Positions 15,441 to 22,916 of a stretch of 34,501 nt of DNA are shown one piece after another (the stretch's first letter is position 1; the number at the start of each line of letters is the position of its first letter). The stretch covers positions 1-34,501 of the forward strand of contig MHIM01000031.1 in assembly GCA_001817505.1 (NCBI GenBank), in the 5' to 3' direction. A program made the translations under genes and the position numbers. Source of the stretch: Candidatus Buchananbacteria bacterium RIFCSPLOWO2_01_FULL_39_33 (GTDB lineage: Bacteria; Patescibacteriota; Patescibacteriia; 2-01-FULL-39-33). The notes beneath the pieces are model-generated. The model had not been told where the DNA came from and did no database searches. It saw only the letters and a list, made by a program, of their open reading frames with translations.

Positions 15441-16211
15441 ATGAAAATAGCCAGTCCTGACAATTCCAAGATAAAAAATCTTAAAAAATTGAAGCAGAAG
15501 AAATACCGAAAAAATTTCGGTGAATTTCTGGTGGAAAATTTAGTCATTATCAGCGATGCTTTAAAAGCCGGTTATAAGCCGATGGCTATTTTTGCCACTT
15601 CAAATTTTTCAGCCAAAAACAGAACAGAATTAGAAAAAATAATTAAGCAAAGTGATTTAAACGATTATTGGGAAATCAGCGATAAAATTAATAAATCATT
15701 TTCTAATTTGGAAATTCCTTCTGGCCTGACCGCTGTTTATAAACTGCCAGCCGAAAAAGAATTATTGTTTGACCAGTCCATCTTATATTTAAACAATATC
15801 AGCGATCCGGGCAATCTGGGGGCGATTTTCAGATCCGCTGTCGCCTTTAATCACAGTCATATCATTTTAGATGAGACCTGCGCCGATGCTTATAATTACA
15901 AAACCATCAATGCGGCCAAAGACGCTATTTTTAAAATAAACATCATTTATGATGATAATCTAAGATTATTAAAACAATTAAAAGGCCAACTGCCGATTAT
16001 TTCAACTGCCACTGTCGGAGCCCAGGGACTGGATATTCTCAAAAAAACCAATAAGCGATGCTTGGTTTTCGGCAGTGAAAGCCGCGGCGTGGCTGAAAAA
16101 ATCAGGCAATTAGCGGACAGTTCCGTGAAAATAAAAATGAGCCGGGAGATGGAATCCTTGAATGTGGCCTCGGCCGCCGCCATTATTCTTCATTATATTT
16201 ACAACCAGTGA
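15441..16211 (+). CDS. SpoU/TrmH-family RNA 2'-O-methyltransferase
   Basis: A 256-aa protein with an N-terminal substrate-binding domain (SPDNSKIKNLKKLKQKKYRKNFGEFLVE, about 1-100) and a SPOUT catalytic domain carrying all three family motifs: NISDPGNLGAIFRSA (motif 1), CLVFGSESRGV (motif 2) and IKMSREMESLNVASAAAIILH (motif 3). It transfers a methyl group from SAM to a ribose 2'-OH in rRNA or tRNA. The N-terminal domain resembles 23S rRNA enzymes of the RlmB/TsnR type more than the tRNA enzyme TrmH, but the target cannot be told from sequence alone. Confidence 0.88.
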   Translation: MKIASPDNSKIKNLKKLKQKKYRKNFGEFLVENLVIISDALKAGYKPMAIFATSNFSAKNRTELEKIIKQSDLNDYWEISDKINKSFSNLEIPSGLTAVYKLPAEKELLFDQSILYLNNISDPGNLGAIFRSAVAFNHSHIILDETCADAYNYKTINAAKDAIFKINIIYDDNLRLLKQLKGQLPIISTATVGAQGLDILKKTNKRCLVFGSESRGVAEKIRQLADSSVKIKMSREMESLNVASAAAIILHYIYNQ

Positions 16212-16237
16212 TAGGTAATAGCTTGGCGGTCAGTTGA

Positions 16238-16266
16238 TTGGCAAGCAGGTGGCTGTCCTGTATAAT
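16238..16266 (+). promoter_or_regulatory. Promoter of the AAA+ gene
   Basis: TTGGCA (16238-16243), 17-nt spacer, TATAAT (16261-16266). The TTG the ORF track uses as start is this -35 box, which argues for ATG 16307 as the true start. Confidence 0.75.
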
Positions 16267-16306
16267 AATAGACAACAACCGGGCCATAAAATTAACTTTC
16301 ATTCAA

Positions 16307-17257
16307 ATGCCAACTTTTAATTTTACCTATATTTGGTCATTATTCTTATTGATTCTTATTATTATTTTTTTATTTTTTCTTTGGAAAAAAAGAAGCAATT
16401 TATCGCCCGGATTTTATAGCAGCACCTCCACCTTATCTAAATATTCCCGGGATTTGAATAATCAAGCGATTTTAGGCAAACTTGATCCAGTTATCGGGCG
16501 CGAGGAGGAAATTGAAAGGGTTATCCAAATACTTTGCCGTCGAACTAAAAACAATCCGGTTTTAATTGGCCAGTCGGGGGTGGGGAAAACAGCGATTGCC
16601 GAAGGTTTGGCCCAAGCCATTGTCAATAAAAAAGTGCCTAAGATTTTGGAAAATAAAAAAGTTCTGGCTTTGGATCTGGCTGGTATTTTAGCCGGTACCA
16701 AATATCGGGGAGAATTTGAGAAGCGGCTTAAAGAAATTGCCGATGAAATTACCGCCGCTCATCGCAACATTATTTTATTCATTGATGAGATCCATACTTT
16801 AGCTGAAGCCGGCGGCGCCGAAGGAGCGATTAATGCCGATGATATTTTAAAACCGGCTTTAGCCAGGGGGGAGCTCCAAGTCATCGGCGCCACTACCGCC
16901 GAAGAATACAAAGAATTTATTGAAAAAGATGTTACTTTAGACCGCCGCCTCCATCCCTTATTAATTGATGAGCCCTCGGCCCAGGAAACTGTTGCTATCT
17001 TAAACGGCATCAAGCGAAAATATGAGCAGTTCCATAAAGTAAAAATTACCGAAGAAGCGATTAAAGCCGCTGTGGAATTGACGGCCCAAAATATCAAGGA
17101 CAAATCATTTCCCGACAAAGCTATTGATCTGATGGATGAAGCGGCTTCTAAAACCAGTTTGGAAGTGATTGATAAGAAAAGAGAAAAGGATTGGCCGGCA
17201 GTTGAAGTCAAAGAAGTTAAAGAAGTGATGGAGGAATGGCTGAAAAATAAAGTTTAA
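16307..17257 (+). CDS. Membrane-anchored single-ring AAA+ ATPase (ClpB/ClpC D1-like)
   Basis: A 316-aa protein from ATG 16307. An N-terminal TM helix (about residues 7-26, [18 protein letters not shown]-like) is followed by a linker and one Clp-type D1 AAA+ module: [21 protein letters not shown], Walker [11 protein letters not shown], pore region [13 protein letters not shown], Walker [11 protein letters not shown], sensor 1 IGATT, and DRRLHPL with the arginine finger. The C-terminal helical lid ends in [15 protein letters not shown]. ClpB/ClpC normally continue with a middle domain and a D2 ring; here the protein stops after about 30 more residues. No N-domain or ClpP loop is present. It may be a membrane-bound unfoldase or a regulator. 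uvrD starts 7 nt later. Confidence 0.82.
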   Translation: MPTFNFTYIWSLFLLILIIIFLFFLWKKRSNLSPGFYSSTSTLSKYSRDLNNQAILGKLDPVIGREEEIERVIQILCRRTKNNPVLIGQSGVGKTAIAEGLAQAIVNKKVPKILENKKVLALDLAGILAGTKYRGEFEKRLKEIADEITAAHRNIILFIDEIHTLAEAGGAEGAINADDILKPALARGELQVIGATTAEEYKEFIEKDVTLDRRLHPLLIDEPSAQETVAILNGIKRKYEQFHKVKITEEAIKAAVELTAQNIKDKSFPDKAIDLMDEAASKTSLEVIDKKREKDWPAVEVKEVKEVMEEWLKNKV

Positions 17258-17264
17258 TAAAATT

Positions 17265-20200
17265 ATGTCAGCTTGGCTAAAAGATTTAAATAGCCGACAA
17301 AAAGAAGCGGTCACCTATGGCGAGGGGCCGCTTTTGATCGTGGCTGGCGCCGGCACCGGCAAAACCACCGTCATTACCAATCGCCTGGCCTATTTAATAG
17401 AAACGCAAAAATGCCGGCCGGAAGAAATTCTGGCGCTGACTTTCACCGACAAGGCAGCCGGTGAAATGGAAGAGCGGGTAGATAAATTATTACCTTATGG
17501 CTATGTGGATTTATGGATTTCCACCTTCCATTCATTGGCCGAGAGATTATTAAAGGAGCATGGCTTGGAAATCGGCTTGCCAACCGACTTTAAATTACTC
17601 TCCACTACTAACCAGTGGCTCTTGGTCAGAAATAATCTGACTAAATTTGATTTGGATTATTATCGCCCCTTAGGCAACCCGACTAAATATATCCATAGCT
17701 TATTAAGCCATTTTTCTAGGGCTAAAGACGAGAATATTAGGCCTAGTGATTATCAAAAATACGTTGACGGACTTTGGGAAATCACTGACCAGCCCAAATT
17801 GGCCAAGGAATTGTTTTCGCCGGAAATTCTTGAAGAATTGCCGGGCGAAGACCTGACCATAGCTGTTTCGCAGGAATTGAAAAAACTAAAAGAAATAGCC
17901 CAGGCCTACCAAACCTACCAGCAATTATTGTTAGATAATAACGCCCTGGATTTTGGCGATCTGATAAATTATTTGCTAAAATTGTTTTTGGAAAGAAAAA
18001 ATATCCTGGCCCAATACCGGGCGCAGTTCAAATACATCTTGGTTGATGAATTCCAAGATACCAATTTAGCCCAATACGAGCTGATCAAGCTTCTTTCAGC
18101 GCCTAAAAATAACATTACCGTGGTTGGCGACGACGATCAGGCGATTTATAAATTCCGCGGGGCTTCTATTTTCAATATCCTGCAATTTAAGGATGATTAC
18201 CCCGGCGCCCAGGAAGTATTTTTGACTGCCAATTATCGCAGCGCCCAGAATATTTTGGATTTATCTTATCAGTTTATCCAACAAAACAATCCTTATCGCC
18301 TGGAAGTGAAATTAGCCCAAGATAAAAACCGCGAGGGCGGTTTGTCCAAAAAGCTGGCAGCCCAAAATAAAGACCAAGGGGAAATTGAACATCTTCATGG
18401 CCAGAGTTTGGCTGACGAGGTAAAACTGACAGTTGAAAAGATGATTGAAATTTATAATAAGAATAAAAACCTTAAATGGTCGGATTTTGCCATTTTAATC
18501 AGGGCCAACAGCAGCGCCAATGAATTTATTTATGCCTTAGAACAAGCTAAAGTGCCTTATAATTTCTTGGCTTCACGCGGGCTTTACAGCAAAAAAATCA
18601 TCCTGGATATTTTGGCTTTCTTGAAGCTCTTGGATGATTATCATGAAAGCCCGGCTATGCATCGCCTCTTGTCTTGGCCGCTTTGGGCCATTCCCCATCA
18701 GACTGTGATTAATTTCAATTACTGGGCCAAGCGGCGGGGCTGGTCGCTTTATGAATCGCTACAGCTGGCCCAAGAACTCGGCCAGATTGATTTGGAAACG
18801 CGAAAAAAGGTCTCTAAGATTATGGATCTGATAAATGAATTTTCCAAGTTGGCCAATGACAATAAAAAAACCACTGAAATTATCCAGGGTTTTATGGACA
18901 AATCCGGCTATCTTAAGGCCCTGACTGAAACTGATTCTGCCAAGAATCGGGAAGAGCTTAATTATCTGAACCAGTTTTTTAAGAAAGTCCAGGCCTTTGA
19001 AAAAGACCTGCCGACGCCAGCGGGCCAAACTAATAAATCAGTTAAAGATTTTCTGGCGCTGATTGATTTGGAATTGGCATCGGGTGAAGAAGGGGATTTA
19101 GACGGCTTTAACGAACAAGATGATCCGGAAACAGTCAAGATAATGACGGTGCATTCGGCCAAGGGCTTGGAATTTGAATATGTCTTTTTGCCCAACTTAG
19201 TGGACAAAAGATTTCCCACCATTGCCAGAGGCGAGGCAATTAAACTGCCGGACCAGCTGGTTAAAGAAATTGCTCCCGAAGGCGACATCCATCTGCAGGA
19301 AGAAAGAAGATTGTTTTATGTGGCTATGACTCGGGCTAAGCGGGGACTTTATTTTTCTTCAGCCAATAATTATGGCGGCGCCAGAACCAAAAAAATATCC
19401 CGTTTTTTGACGGAATTAAAAGAAGGCGGTTTGATTTTGAAATCAAAACCGGCAACTTTAGTAGTTGAAGAAAAAATAATTGTCAAAGCGCCATTGACAA
19501 CCCAGTCCCGGCTGCCGGCCAAATTGTCATTTACGCGGTTAAAGGCCTTTGCCAATTGTCCCTATCAATACCGCTTCGCTTTTATCCTGAAAGTTCCAAC
19601 CAAAGGCAAGCCGCAATTTTCTTTTGGTAAATCTCTGCACAGCACTTTGCAAAAACTTTTCCAGCTGGTTAACAAACAAATTAATAATCAGCAACTGCCG
19701 TTAATGACCGGCGGCGATAAAATTGAAGTTGACTGGCCAGACCTCCTTAGTTTATACCGGGAATCGTTTATTGATGATTGGTATCCCAGCCAGGCAGTCA
19801 AGGAACAATATTGGCAGAGTGGCGAAACGGCGCTCAAAGAATTCTATGAGCGCCATCGGGGTAATTGGCCGGCAGTTATCCAGATTGAATATCCGTTTAA
19901 TTTCCAGCTGAAAAGCGACGGAGAAAATTTTACTTTATATGGAGTAGTTGATCGGATAGACAAAGTTGAGGGCGGGATCAGATTAGTTGATTATAAGACC
20001 GGCACCGCTAAAGATAAATTGTCGCTGGAGGATAAGGAACAGTTGCTTATTTATCAAATGGCGGTTGAAGAAATTTTAAAAGAACCGGTCAAAGAATTGG
20101 TTTTTTATTATCTTAATGGCAATAAGGCGGTATCTTTTTTGGGAACAGAAAAAGAGCTGGAAAAAACCAAAGCCAAGATATTTAAAAATATCGCCGGGAT

Positions 20201-20282
20201 AAAAAAAGGCGAGTTCTTGCCTCAACCCGGTCTGATTTGCCAACACTGCGATTTTAACGGCATCTGCGATTATCGGGCTTAA
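17265..20282 (+). CDS. UvrD/PcrA-type helicase fused to a four-Cys PD-(D/E)XK nuclease
   Basis: A 1005-aa protein. The SF1A helicase core spans about 1-690: Q motif LNSRQKEAV, Walker A GAGTGKT (28-34), motif Ia TFTDKAAGEMEERV, Walker B VDEFQDTN (D261-D265), motif III VVGDDDQAIYKFRGA, motif IV TANYRSAQNIL, motif V VKIMTVHSAKGLEFEYVF, motif VI RRLFYVAMTRAKRGL. The C-terminal part (about 755-1005) is a RecB-family nuclease with LSFTRLKAFANCPYQYRFA (C765), LVDYKTGT (D909, K911) and a terminal CQHCDFNGIC (C992, C995, C1001). The four Cys match Fe-S nucleases of the AddB/AdnA type. It likely acts in double-strand break resection or general repair. It follows the AAA+ gene by 7 nt and ends at a strong terminator. 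Confidence 0.92.
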   Translation: MSAWLKDLNSRQKEAVTYGEGPLLIVAGAGTGKTTVITNRLAYLIETQKCRPEEILALTFTDKAAGEMEERVDKLLPYGYVDLWISTFHSLAERLLKEHGLEIGLPTDFKLLSTTNQWLLVRNNLTKFDLDYYRPLGNPTKYIHSLLSHFSRAKDENIRPSDYQKYVDGLWEITDQPKLAKELFSPEILEELPGEDLTIAVSQELKKLKEIAQAYQTYQQLLLDNNALDFGDLINYLLKLFLERKNILAQYRAQFKYILVDEFQDTNLAQYELIKLLSAPKNNITVVGDDDQAIYKFRGASIFNILQFKDDYPGAQEVFLTANYRSAQNILDLSYQFIQQNNPYRLEVKLAQDKNREGGLSKKLAAQNKDQGEIEHLHGQSLADEVKLTVEKMIEIYNKNKNLKWSDFAILIRANSSANEFIYALEQAKVPYNFLASRGLYSKKIILDILAFLKLLDDYHESPAMHRLLSWPLWAIPHQTVINFNYWAKRRGWSLYESLQLAQELGQIDLETRKKVSKIMDLINEFSKLANDNKKTTEIIQGFMDKSGYLKALTETDSAKNREELNYLNQFFKKVQAFEKDLPTPAGQTNKSVKDFLALIDLELASGEEGDLDGFNEQDDPETVKIMTVHSAKGLEFEYVFLPNLVDKRFPTIARGEAIKLPDQLVKEIAPEGDIHLQEERRLFYVAMTRAKRGLYFSSANNYGGARTKKISRFLTELKEGGLILKSKPATLVVEEKIIVKAPLTTQSRLPAKLSFTRLKAFANCPYQYRFAFILKVPTKGKPQFSFGKSLHSTLQKLFQLVNKQINNQQLPLMTGGDKIEVDWPDLLSLYRESFIDDWYPSQAVKEQYWQSGETALKEFYERHRGNWPAVIQIEYPFNFQLKSDGENFTLYGVVDRIDKVEGGIRLVDYKTGTAKDKLSLEDKEQLLIYQMAVEEILKEPVKELVFYYLNGNKAVSFLGTEKELEKTKAKIFKNIAGIKKGEFLPQPGLICQHCDFNGICDYRA

Positions 20283-20323
20283 ACTCCTTGCCCTATATTG
20301 AATAAATTGAATAATGATAATTA

Positions 20324-20352
20324 GCCAAGACATCCCTGTCTTGGCATTTTTT
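20324..20352 (+). terminator. Intrinsic terminator of the helicase-nuclease gene
   Basis: GCCAAGACA-TCCC-TGTCTTGGC then ATTTTTT. Confidence 0.92.
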
Positions 20353-20368
20353 ATGGGAAAAACTACTC

Positions 20369-20397
20369 TTGCCAAAAAATATGGCGTATGTTAAGAT
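20369..20397 (+). promoter_or_regulatory. Promoter of the secreted protein gene
   Basis: TTGCCA (20369-20374), 17-nt spacer, TAAGAT (20392-20397). The track's TTG start at 20369 is this -35 box. Confidence 0.6.
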
Positions 20398-20467
20398 GAA
20401 ATCCGGGTTTAGTTCATTGGATGGGGCAAAGAAAACGAAGCAAGACAACCAAAAAGGAAAGAAAACA

Positions 20468-20950
20468 ATGAAGCGAATGCTTGTTTTATCTTTGGTAGTC
20501 ATGGTGACTGCGGCTCTCTTAGCGCCCAACGCTGAAGCCGGCGGGCTGAAGAATGCCGGCCAGAACACCGGGCGGGCGCTATTGTGTCCGCTCAAGGCAG
20601 TGGCGCGAGTGGCAGTGGCGGCTATTGACACCGTGACACTCAAGAAACCGGCGGCAGTTCTGTCAGCGCCGAAAATCGTTCGCCAGGAAGCGGTGGATGT
20701 GGTGGAAAGCCTGGCGCGTTGCGTCGCCAATAAGAAACCGATTCCCAAGAACGATGTCGGCAATGTCAACACCGCCATTAGCGAAGCCAAGGCGGATTGG
20801 CTGGTTGACGGCGTTGTCTATGGCGTAGCGACTGGCGTGGTTGTCCACAATGGCAATGACGTTGGCGCTATTCACCATGTCGGCAAGGCCGCCGCTACAG
20901 CAGTAGGCGTTGCCGTCAGCGCCGATTTAGTGGAGGAATGCGCTGACTAA
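20468..20950 (+). CDS. Secreted hypothetical protein with signal peptide
   Basis: A 160-aa protein from ATG 20468, with AAAGGAAAG 8 nt upstream. Residues 1-24 form a Sec signal peptide (MKRMLVLSLVVMVTAALLAPNAEAGG, cut likely after AEA). The mature part is Ala/Val-rich and helical: CPLKAVARVAVAAIDTVTLKKP, VVESLARCVANKKPIP, then glycine/valine-rich VYGVATGVVVHNGNDVGAIHHVGK. Three mature Cys could form a disulfide. Base composition is clearly more GC-rich than neighbouring genes, which suggests transfer or a different age. No known domain. It has its own promoter and lies at the start of the accessory island. Confidence 0.65.
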   Translation: MKRMLVLSLVVMVTAALLAPNAEAGGLKNAGQNTGRALLCPLKAVARVAVAAIDTVTLKKPAAVLSAPKIVRQEAVDVVESLARCVANKKPIPKNDVGNVNTAISEAKADWLVDGVVYGVATGVVVHNGNDVGAIHHVGKAAATAVGVAVSADLVEECAD

Positions 20951-21038
20951 TTTTTAAATTGCGGTCCTTAGTTTTTTAGAAATTTTGTTAAAATTCAAAC
21001 CAACCCGCCTGCTCCCCATCCCTTTCAAAAAGTTTAGA

Positions 21039-21070
21039 GCCGAAACATCACCAATGTTTCGGCGTTTTTT
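21039..21070 (+). terminator. Intrinsic terminator after the secreted protein gene
   Basis: GCCGAAACAT-CACCA-ATGTTTCGGC then GTTTTTT. It is preceded by CAAAAAGTTTAGAGC, a motif repeated almost exactly at 22913-22926. Confidence 0.9.
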
Positions 21071-21138
21071 ATTCTACCCACGTAATACTATGGGCATTAG
21101 CCTATAGATGCAGTATTTTCTGCTATCTTCTTTTTACT

Positions 21139-21214
21139 TGTCATTCCGGGCTTGACCCGGAATCCAGTGGTTTTATTTTATAATTCTGGATCCCCGATCA
21201 AGTCGGGGATGACA
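21139..21214. repeat. Inverted pair of TGTCATTCCGGG-type repeats (MITE-like)
   Basis: TGTCATTCCGGGCTTGACCC...ATCCAG and, in reverse, CTGGATCCCCGATCAAGTCGGGGATGACA form a unit of about 76 nt with inverted ends. It lies in the 21071-21338 spacer, where I otherwise see no gene. Confidence 0.75.
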
Positions 21215-21338
21215 AAAACAAAAGATTAACCAAGAAGACAGCAGACAAGCGAAGCTTGAATTGTAAAATGCTATGTCTCTAAAGTCGTAGTATTTTATTA
21301 TAATTTAGCTATTTTTTAGTTAAAATAGGCGGTAGCTA

Positions 21339-21367
21339 TTGACAGAATTTATAATGTATGATATAAT
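21339..21367 (+). promoter_or_regulatory. Perfect consensus promoter of the small-ORF array leader
   Basis: TTGACA (21339-21344), 17-nt spacer, TATAAT (21362-21367). Confidence 0.85.
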
Positions 21368-21372
21368 GCAAA

Positions 21373-21470
21373 AACAATCAGGAGAGAGATTACTAAAACA
21401 ATATAAATTTTTCATATATTGTTTACCGCTCAAGGACCCTCTCTCCACTGAAAGGGTTCTTTAGTTTTTA
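21373..21470 (+). ncRNA. Attenuator-like leader RNA
   Basis: Directly after the consensus promoter, GGAGAGAG (21381-21388) can pair with CTCTCTCC (21439-21446), enclosing a 10-bp hairpin AAACAATATA/TATATTGTTT (21396-21424). The overlapping AAGGACCCT (21432-21440) can instead pair with AGGGTTCTT (21453-21461), followed by TAGTTTTT, a terminator. The two folds share bases, as in a switch. The RNA may end here (about 95 nt) or read on into the array. Confidence 0.55.
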
Positions 21471-21479
21471 CAAAATCCC

Positions 21480-21711
21480 ATGCCAGAGGCAGGCAAAGCG
21501 CCTTTGGCAGAAGGGGAGTGGCAATCTTTTACAACTTATCTTGACTCGCTGAAGCTTTAACGAAAGTGAATCAAGAAGATTCAAAGTTCCTTGTTAGGGC
21601 GGTATGCTGGTCATCCAGAGATATCGCCCTATGACAAGGGTCTTGGAATGAGACAGTGATGGCTTTCCTCCTCCGGTTTGCCCATCATTCTCTCTTCTTT
21701 AGATGACCCCA
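21480..21711 (+). ncRNA. Multi-hairpin leader of the small-ORF array
   Basis: No ORF is evident. Hairpins are TGCCAGAGGC/GCCTTTGGCA (about 21481-21510), a long compound stem CCTTGT-TAGGGCG...CGCCCTA-TG-ACAAGG enclosing TGG-TCAT-CCA (about 21591-21646), and TGATGG...CCATCA (about 21657-21688). CATTCTCTCTTCTTT (21686-21700) recurs exactly at 23775-23789. Confidence 0.45.
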
Positions 21712-21814
21712 GGGTCGGGCTTTTTATGCCCGACCCGCCAAAACTATCTTGCTAATCTGCCGATCTCATTAAAATCAGGAGGGGATTTACGGGGCTTGGC
21801 AGGATAGTTGTGGC
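21712..21814 (+). repeat. Composite stem module, copy 1
   Basis: Hairpin GGGTCGGGC/GCCCGACCC (21712-21736) directly abuts a 78-nt element (21737-21814) closed by GCCAAAACTATCTTGC pairing with GCAGGATAGTTGTGGC (16 bp, one mismatch). The interior contains CAGGAGGGGATTTACGGGGC. It lies 31 nt before the 67-aa ORF. Confidence 0.8.
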
Positions 21815-21845
21815 GCACTATAAAACACAAAGGGGAAAACAAACA

Positions 21846-22049
21846 ATGAAATTAACATTAAACCCCTCGGATTTGTCTAGAGTTTATCAAACTGTAAGGG
21901 GTGACGTCGGCCAAGTGATCCCCACTCACAGGGTGTCGTTTGAGAAATTAAGCCCGGAGGCCCAAGCAGCGGTCAGAGTTGTTGGGCGAGCTATTTTCCA
22001 TTCTTGGGATGAGAAAACTTTCGTCGCTGTTTTTCCGCCCAAGGAATAA
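21846..22049 (+). CDS. Small protein of array group A, 67 aa, unknown
   Basis: ATG 21846 is preceded by AAAGGGGAAAA, so the track's earlier start at 21810, inside the stem module, is unlikely. It reads MKLTLNPSDLSRVYQTVRGD and then SFEKLSPEAQAAVRVVGRAI, ending VAVFPPKE. A short alpha/beta fold is plausible; no TM or Cys. It is the first of three closely packed ORFs (4 nt to the next). No family recognised. Confidence 0.6.
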   Translation: MKLTLNPSDLSRVYQTVRGDVGQVIPTHRVSFEKLSPEAQAAVRVVGRAIFHSWDEKTFVAVFPPKE

Positions 22050-22053
22050 TGAA

Positions 22054-22254
22054 ATGGAATTGATAGAAGCGGTGAAATCGGGCGGCCTTGAGGCGGTGGT
22101 AAGAGCCATCGCTAAGGGTATTGATCCCAATATAATTGGCCCAGACGGCCTGACTGCGCTGGATCATGCCGAGAAATTGGCAGAAGGGCCAAGTTCTCGA
22201 AATGTTATGGCATTTGTCAGGGACATGTTGGCAGCTGCCAACAAGGAGGAATAA
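22054..22254 (+). CDS. Small ankyrin-repeat-like protein, 66 aa
   Basis: ATG 22054 follows AAGGAATAATGAA; the track extends it upstream into the previous ORF. MELIEAVKSGGLEAVVRAIA then KGIDPNIIGPDGLTALDHA matches one ankyrin repeat (helix pair plus the DPN...DGLTALDHA beta-hairpin consensus), capped by a C-terminal helix. One repeat alone rarely folds stably, so it may pair with itself or a partner. Its TAA overlaps the next ATG (TAATG), a sign of coupled translation. Confidence 0.65.
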   Translation: MELIEAVKSGGLEAVVRAIAKGIDPNIIGPDGLTALDHAEKLAEGPSSRNVMAFVRDMLAAANKEE

Positions 22255-22406
22255 TGGAACAGAAATATGGTGGTTGTCCGTTCTGCCAAAAGACCGTGCC
22301 GGTCTTTTGGACTCGTGGTCACTACCTTTTAGAGGACCACGAGGATGATGCCGTTCACCAACCCTGCGAGGGTTCGTATTGTGAACCCGAGGGGGTAACC
22401 AAGTAG
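22254..22406 (+). CDS. Zinc-ribbon-like micro-protein, 50 aa
   Basis: This ORF is absent from the ORF track. It starts at ATG 22254 inside the previous stop, with AAGGAGG 3-9 nt upstream. It reads MEQKYGGCPFCQKTVPVFWT, then GHYLLEDHEDD, and QPCEGSYCEPEGVTK. CPFC plus a His and a CxGSxxC tail resembles the small CPxCG...H...C.GS zinc ribbons common in phage and mobile genes. It probably binds one Zn ion; the role is unknown. Confidence 0.65.
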   Translation: MEQKYGGCPFCQKTVPVFWTRGHYLLEDHEDDAVHQPCEGSYCEPEGVTK

Positions 22407-22413
22407 AAAACCA

Positions 22414-22519
22414 GGGAGCATGGATTTTATCTGTGCTCCCCGCCAAAACTATCTTGCTAATCTGCCGATCTCACTAAAATCAGGAGGGGATTTACGGGGC
22501 TTGGCAGGATAGTTGTGAC
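22414..22519 (+). repeat. Composite stem module, copy 2
   Basis: Hairpin GGGAGCA/TGCTCCC (22414-22440), then a 78-nt element (22442-22519) nearly identical to copy 1; I see one internal T/C difference plus changes at the right end. The right arm is GCAGGATAGTTGTGAC. It lies 28 nt before the 74-aa ORF. Confidence 0.8.
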
Positions 22520-22547
22520 GAGCAACTAAACTGAAAAGGAGTGAGTT

Positions 22548-22772
22548 ATGGCGTATGAAGTCAAAGAGAAAGAACACGGAGGGTTCAGGGAAGTGGTTTG
22601 GTGTAGGTGGTCTGAAAAGATAGACACAATCCAGTTCCCAAGTCTGGCCGAGATCATAGAAGCCGCTATAAGGGAGTTTCCAGAAATTCCATTTAGTGAT
22701 CTCATGATTGAGGCCAATGGTTTTGAAGCTGAACTCGTCTGCCTTAGGCAGAAGGGAGTTCCCAGGTACTAA
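22548..22772 (+). CDS. Small protein of array group B, 74 aa, unknown
   Basis: The start is supported by AAAAGGAG 8 nt upstream. It reads MAYEVKEKEHGGFREVVWCR, FPSLAEIIEAAIREFPEIPF and ends AELVCLRQKGVPRY. The predicted order is two beta strands, an amphipathic helix, then two strands. Two Cys, no TM. No family recognised. It is the only gene between stem modules 2 and 3. Confidence 0.6.
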   Translation: MAYEVKEKEHGGFREVVWCRWSEKIDTIQFPSLAEIIEAAIREFPEIPFSDLMIEANGFEAELVCLRQKGVPRY

Positions 22773-22780
22773 GGGTTCCA

Positions 22781-22895
22781 GGGGAGTACGGACAAAGTCC
22801 GTGCTCCCCGCCAAAACTATCTTGCTAATATAGAATATTCCAGAAAATGAATTTTTACGAGGGAATTGAAATCAATTTGGCGAGATAGTTTTGGG
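22781..22895 (+). repeat. Composite stem module, copy 3 (divergent)
   Basis: A perfect 13-bp hairpin GGGGAGTACGGAC/GTCCGTGCTCCCC (22781-22809, one G-T) abuts an element (22810-22895) beginning GCCAAAACTATCTTGCTAAT as in copies 1 and 2. It closes with a perfect 12-bp AGATAGTTTTGG arm. The interior has diverged, but a TTTACG-GG core remains. No ORF follows closely, so this copy ends the array. Confidence 0.75.
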
Positions 22896-22916
22896 AAAGC
22901 ACCTTTAATTTTCAAA

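Noticed and set aside
16238-16306. TTG starts at 16238 and 20369 from the ORF track
   Set aside because: Both TTGs coincide with -35 boxes of good promoters; downstream ATGs are preferred.
21991-22814. Minus-strand ORFs 21991..22446 and 22449..22814
   Set aside because: Both begin or end in the repeated stem module, which explains their similar N-terminal MAGSTD residues, and they oppose ORFs with good Shine-Dalgarno sites and coupled starts.
21737-22895. Integron attC sites flanking gene cassettes
   Set aside because: The order of sites and genes is integron-like, but the stem ends (CAAAACTATC/GATAGTTTTG) do not match the RYYYAAC/GTTRRRY core sites, and no integrase is in the window.
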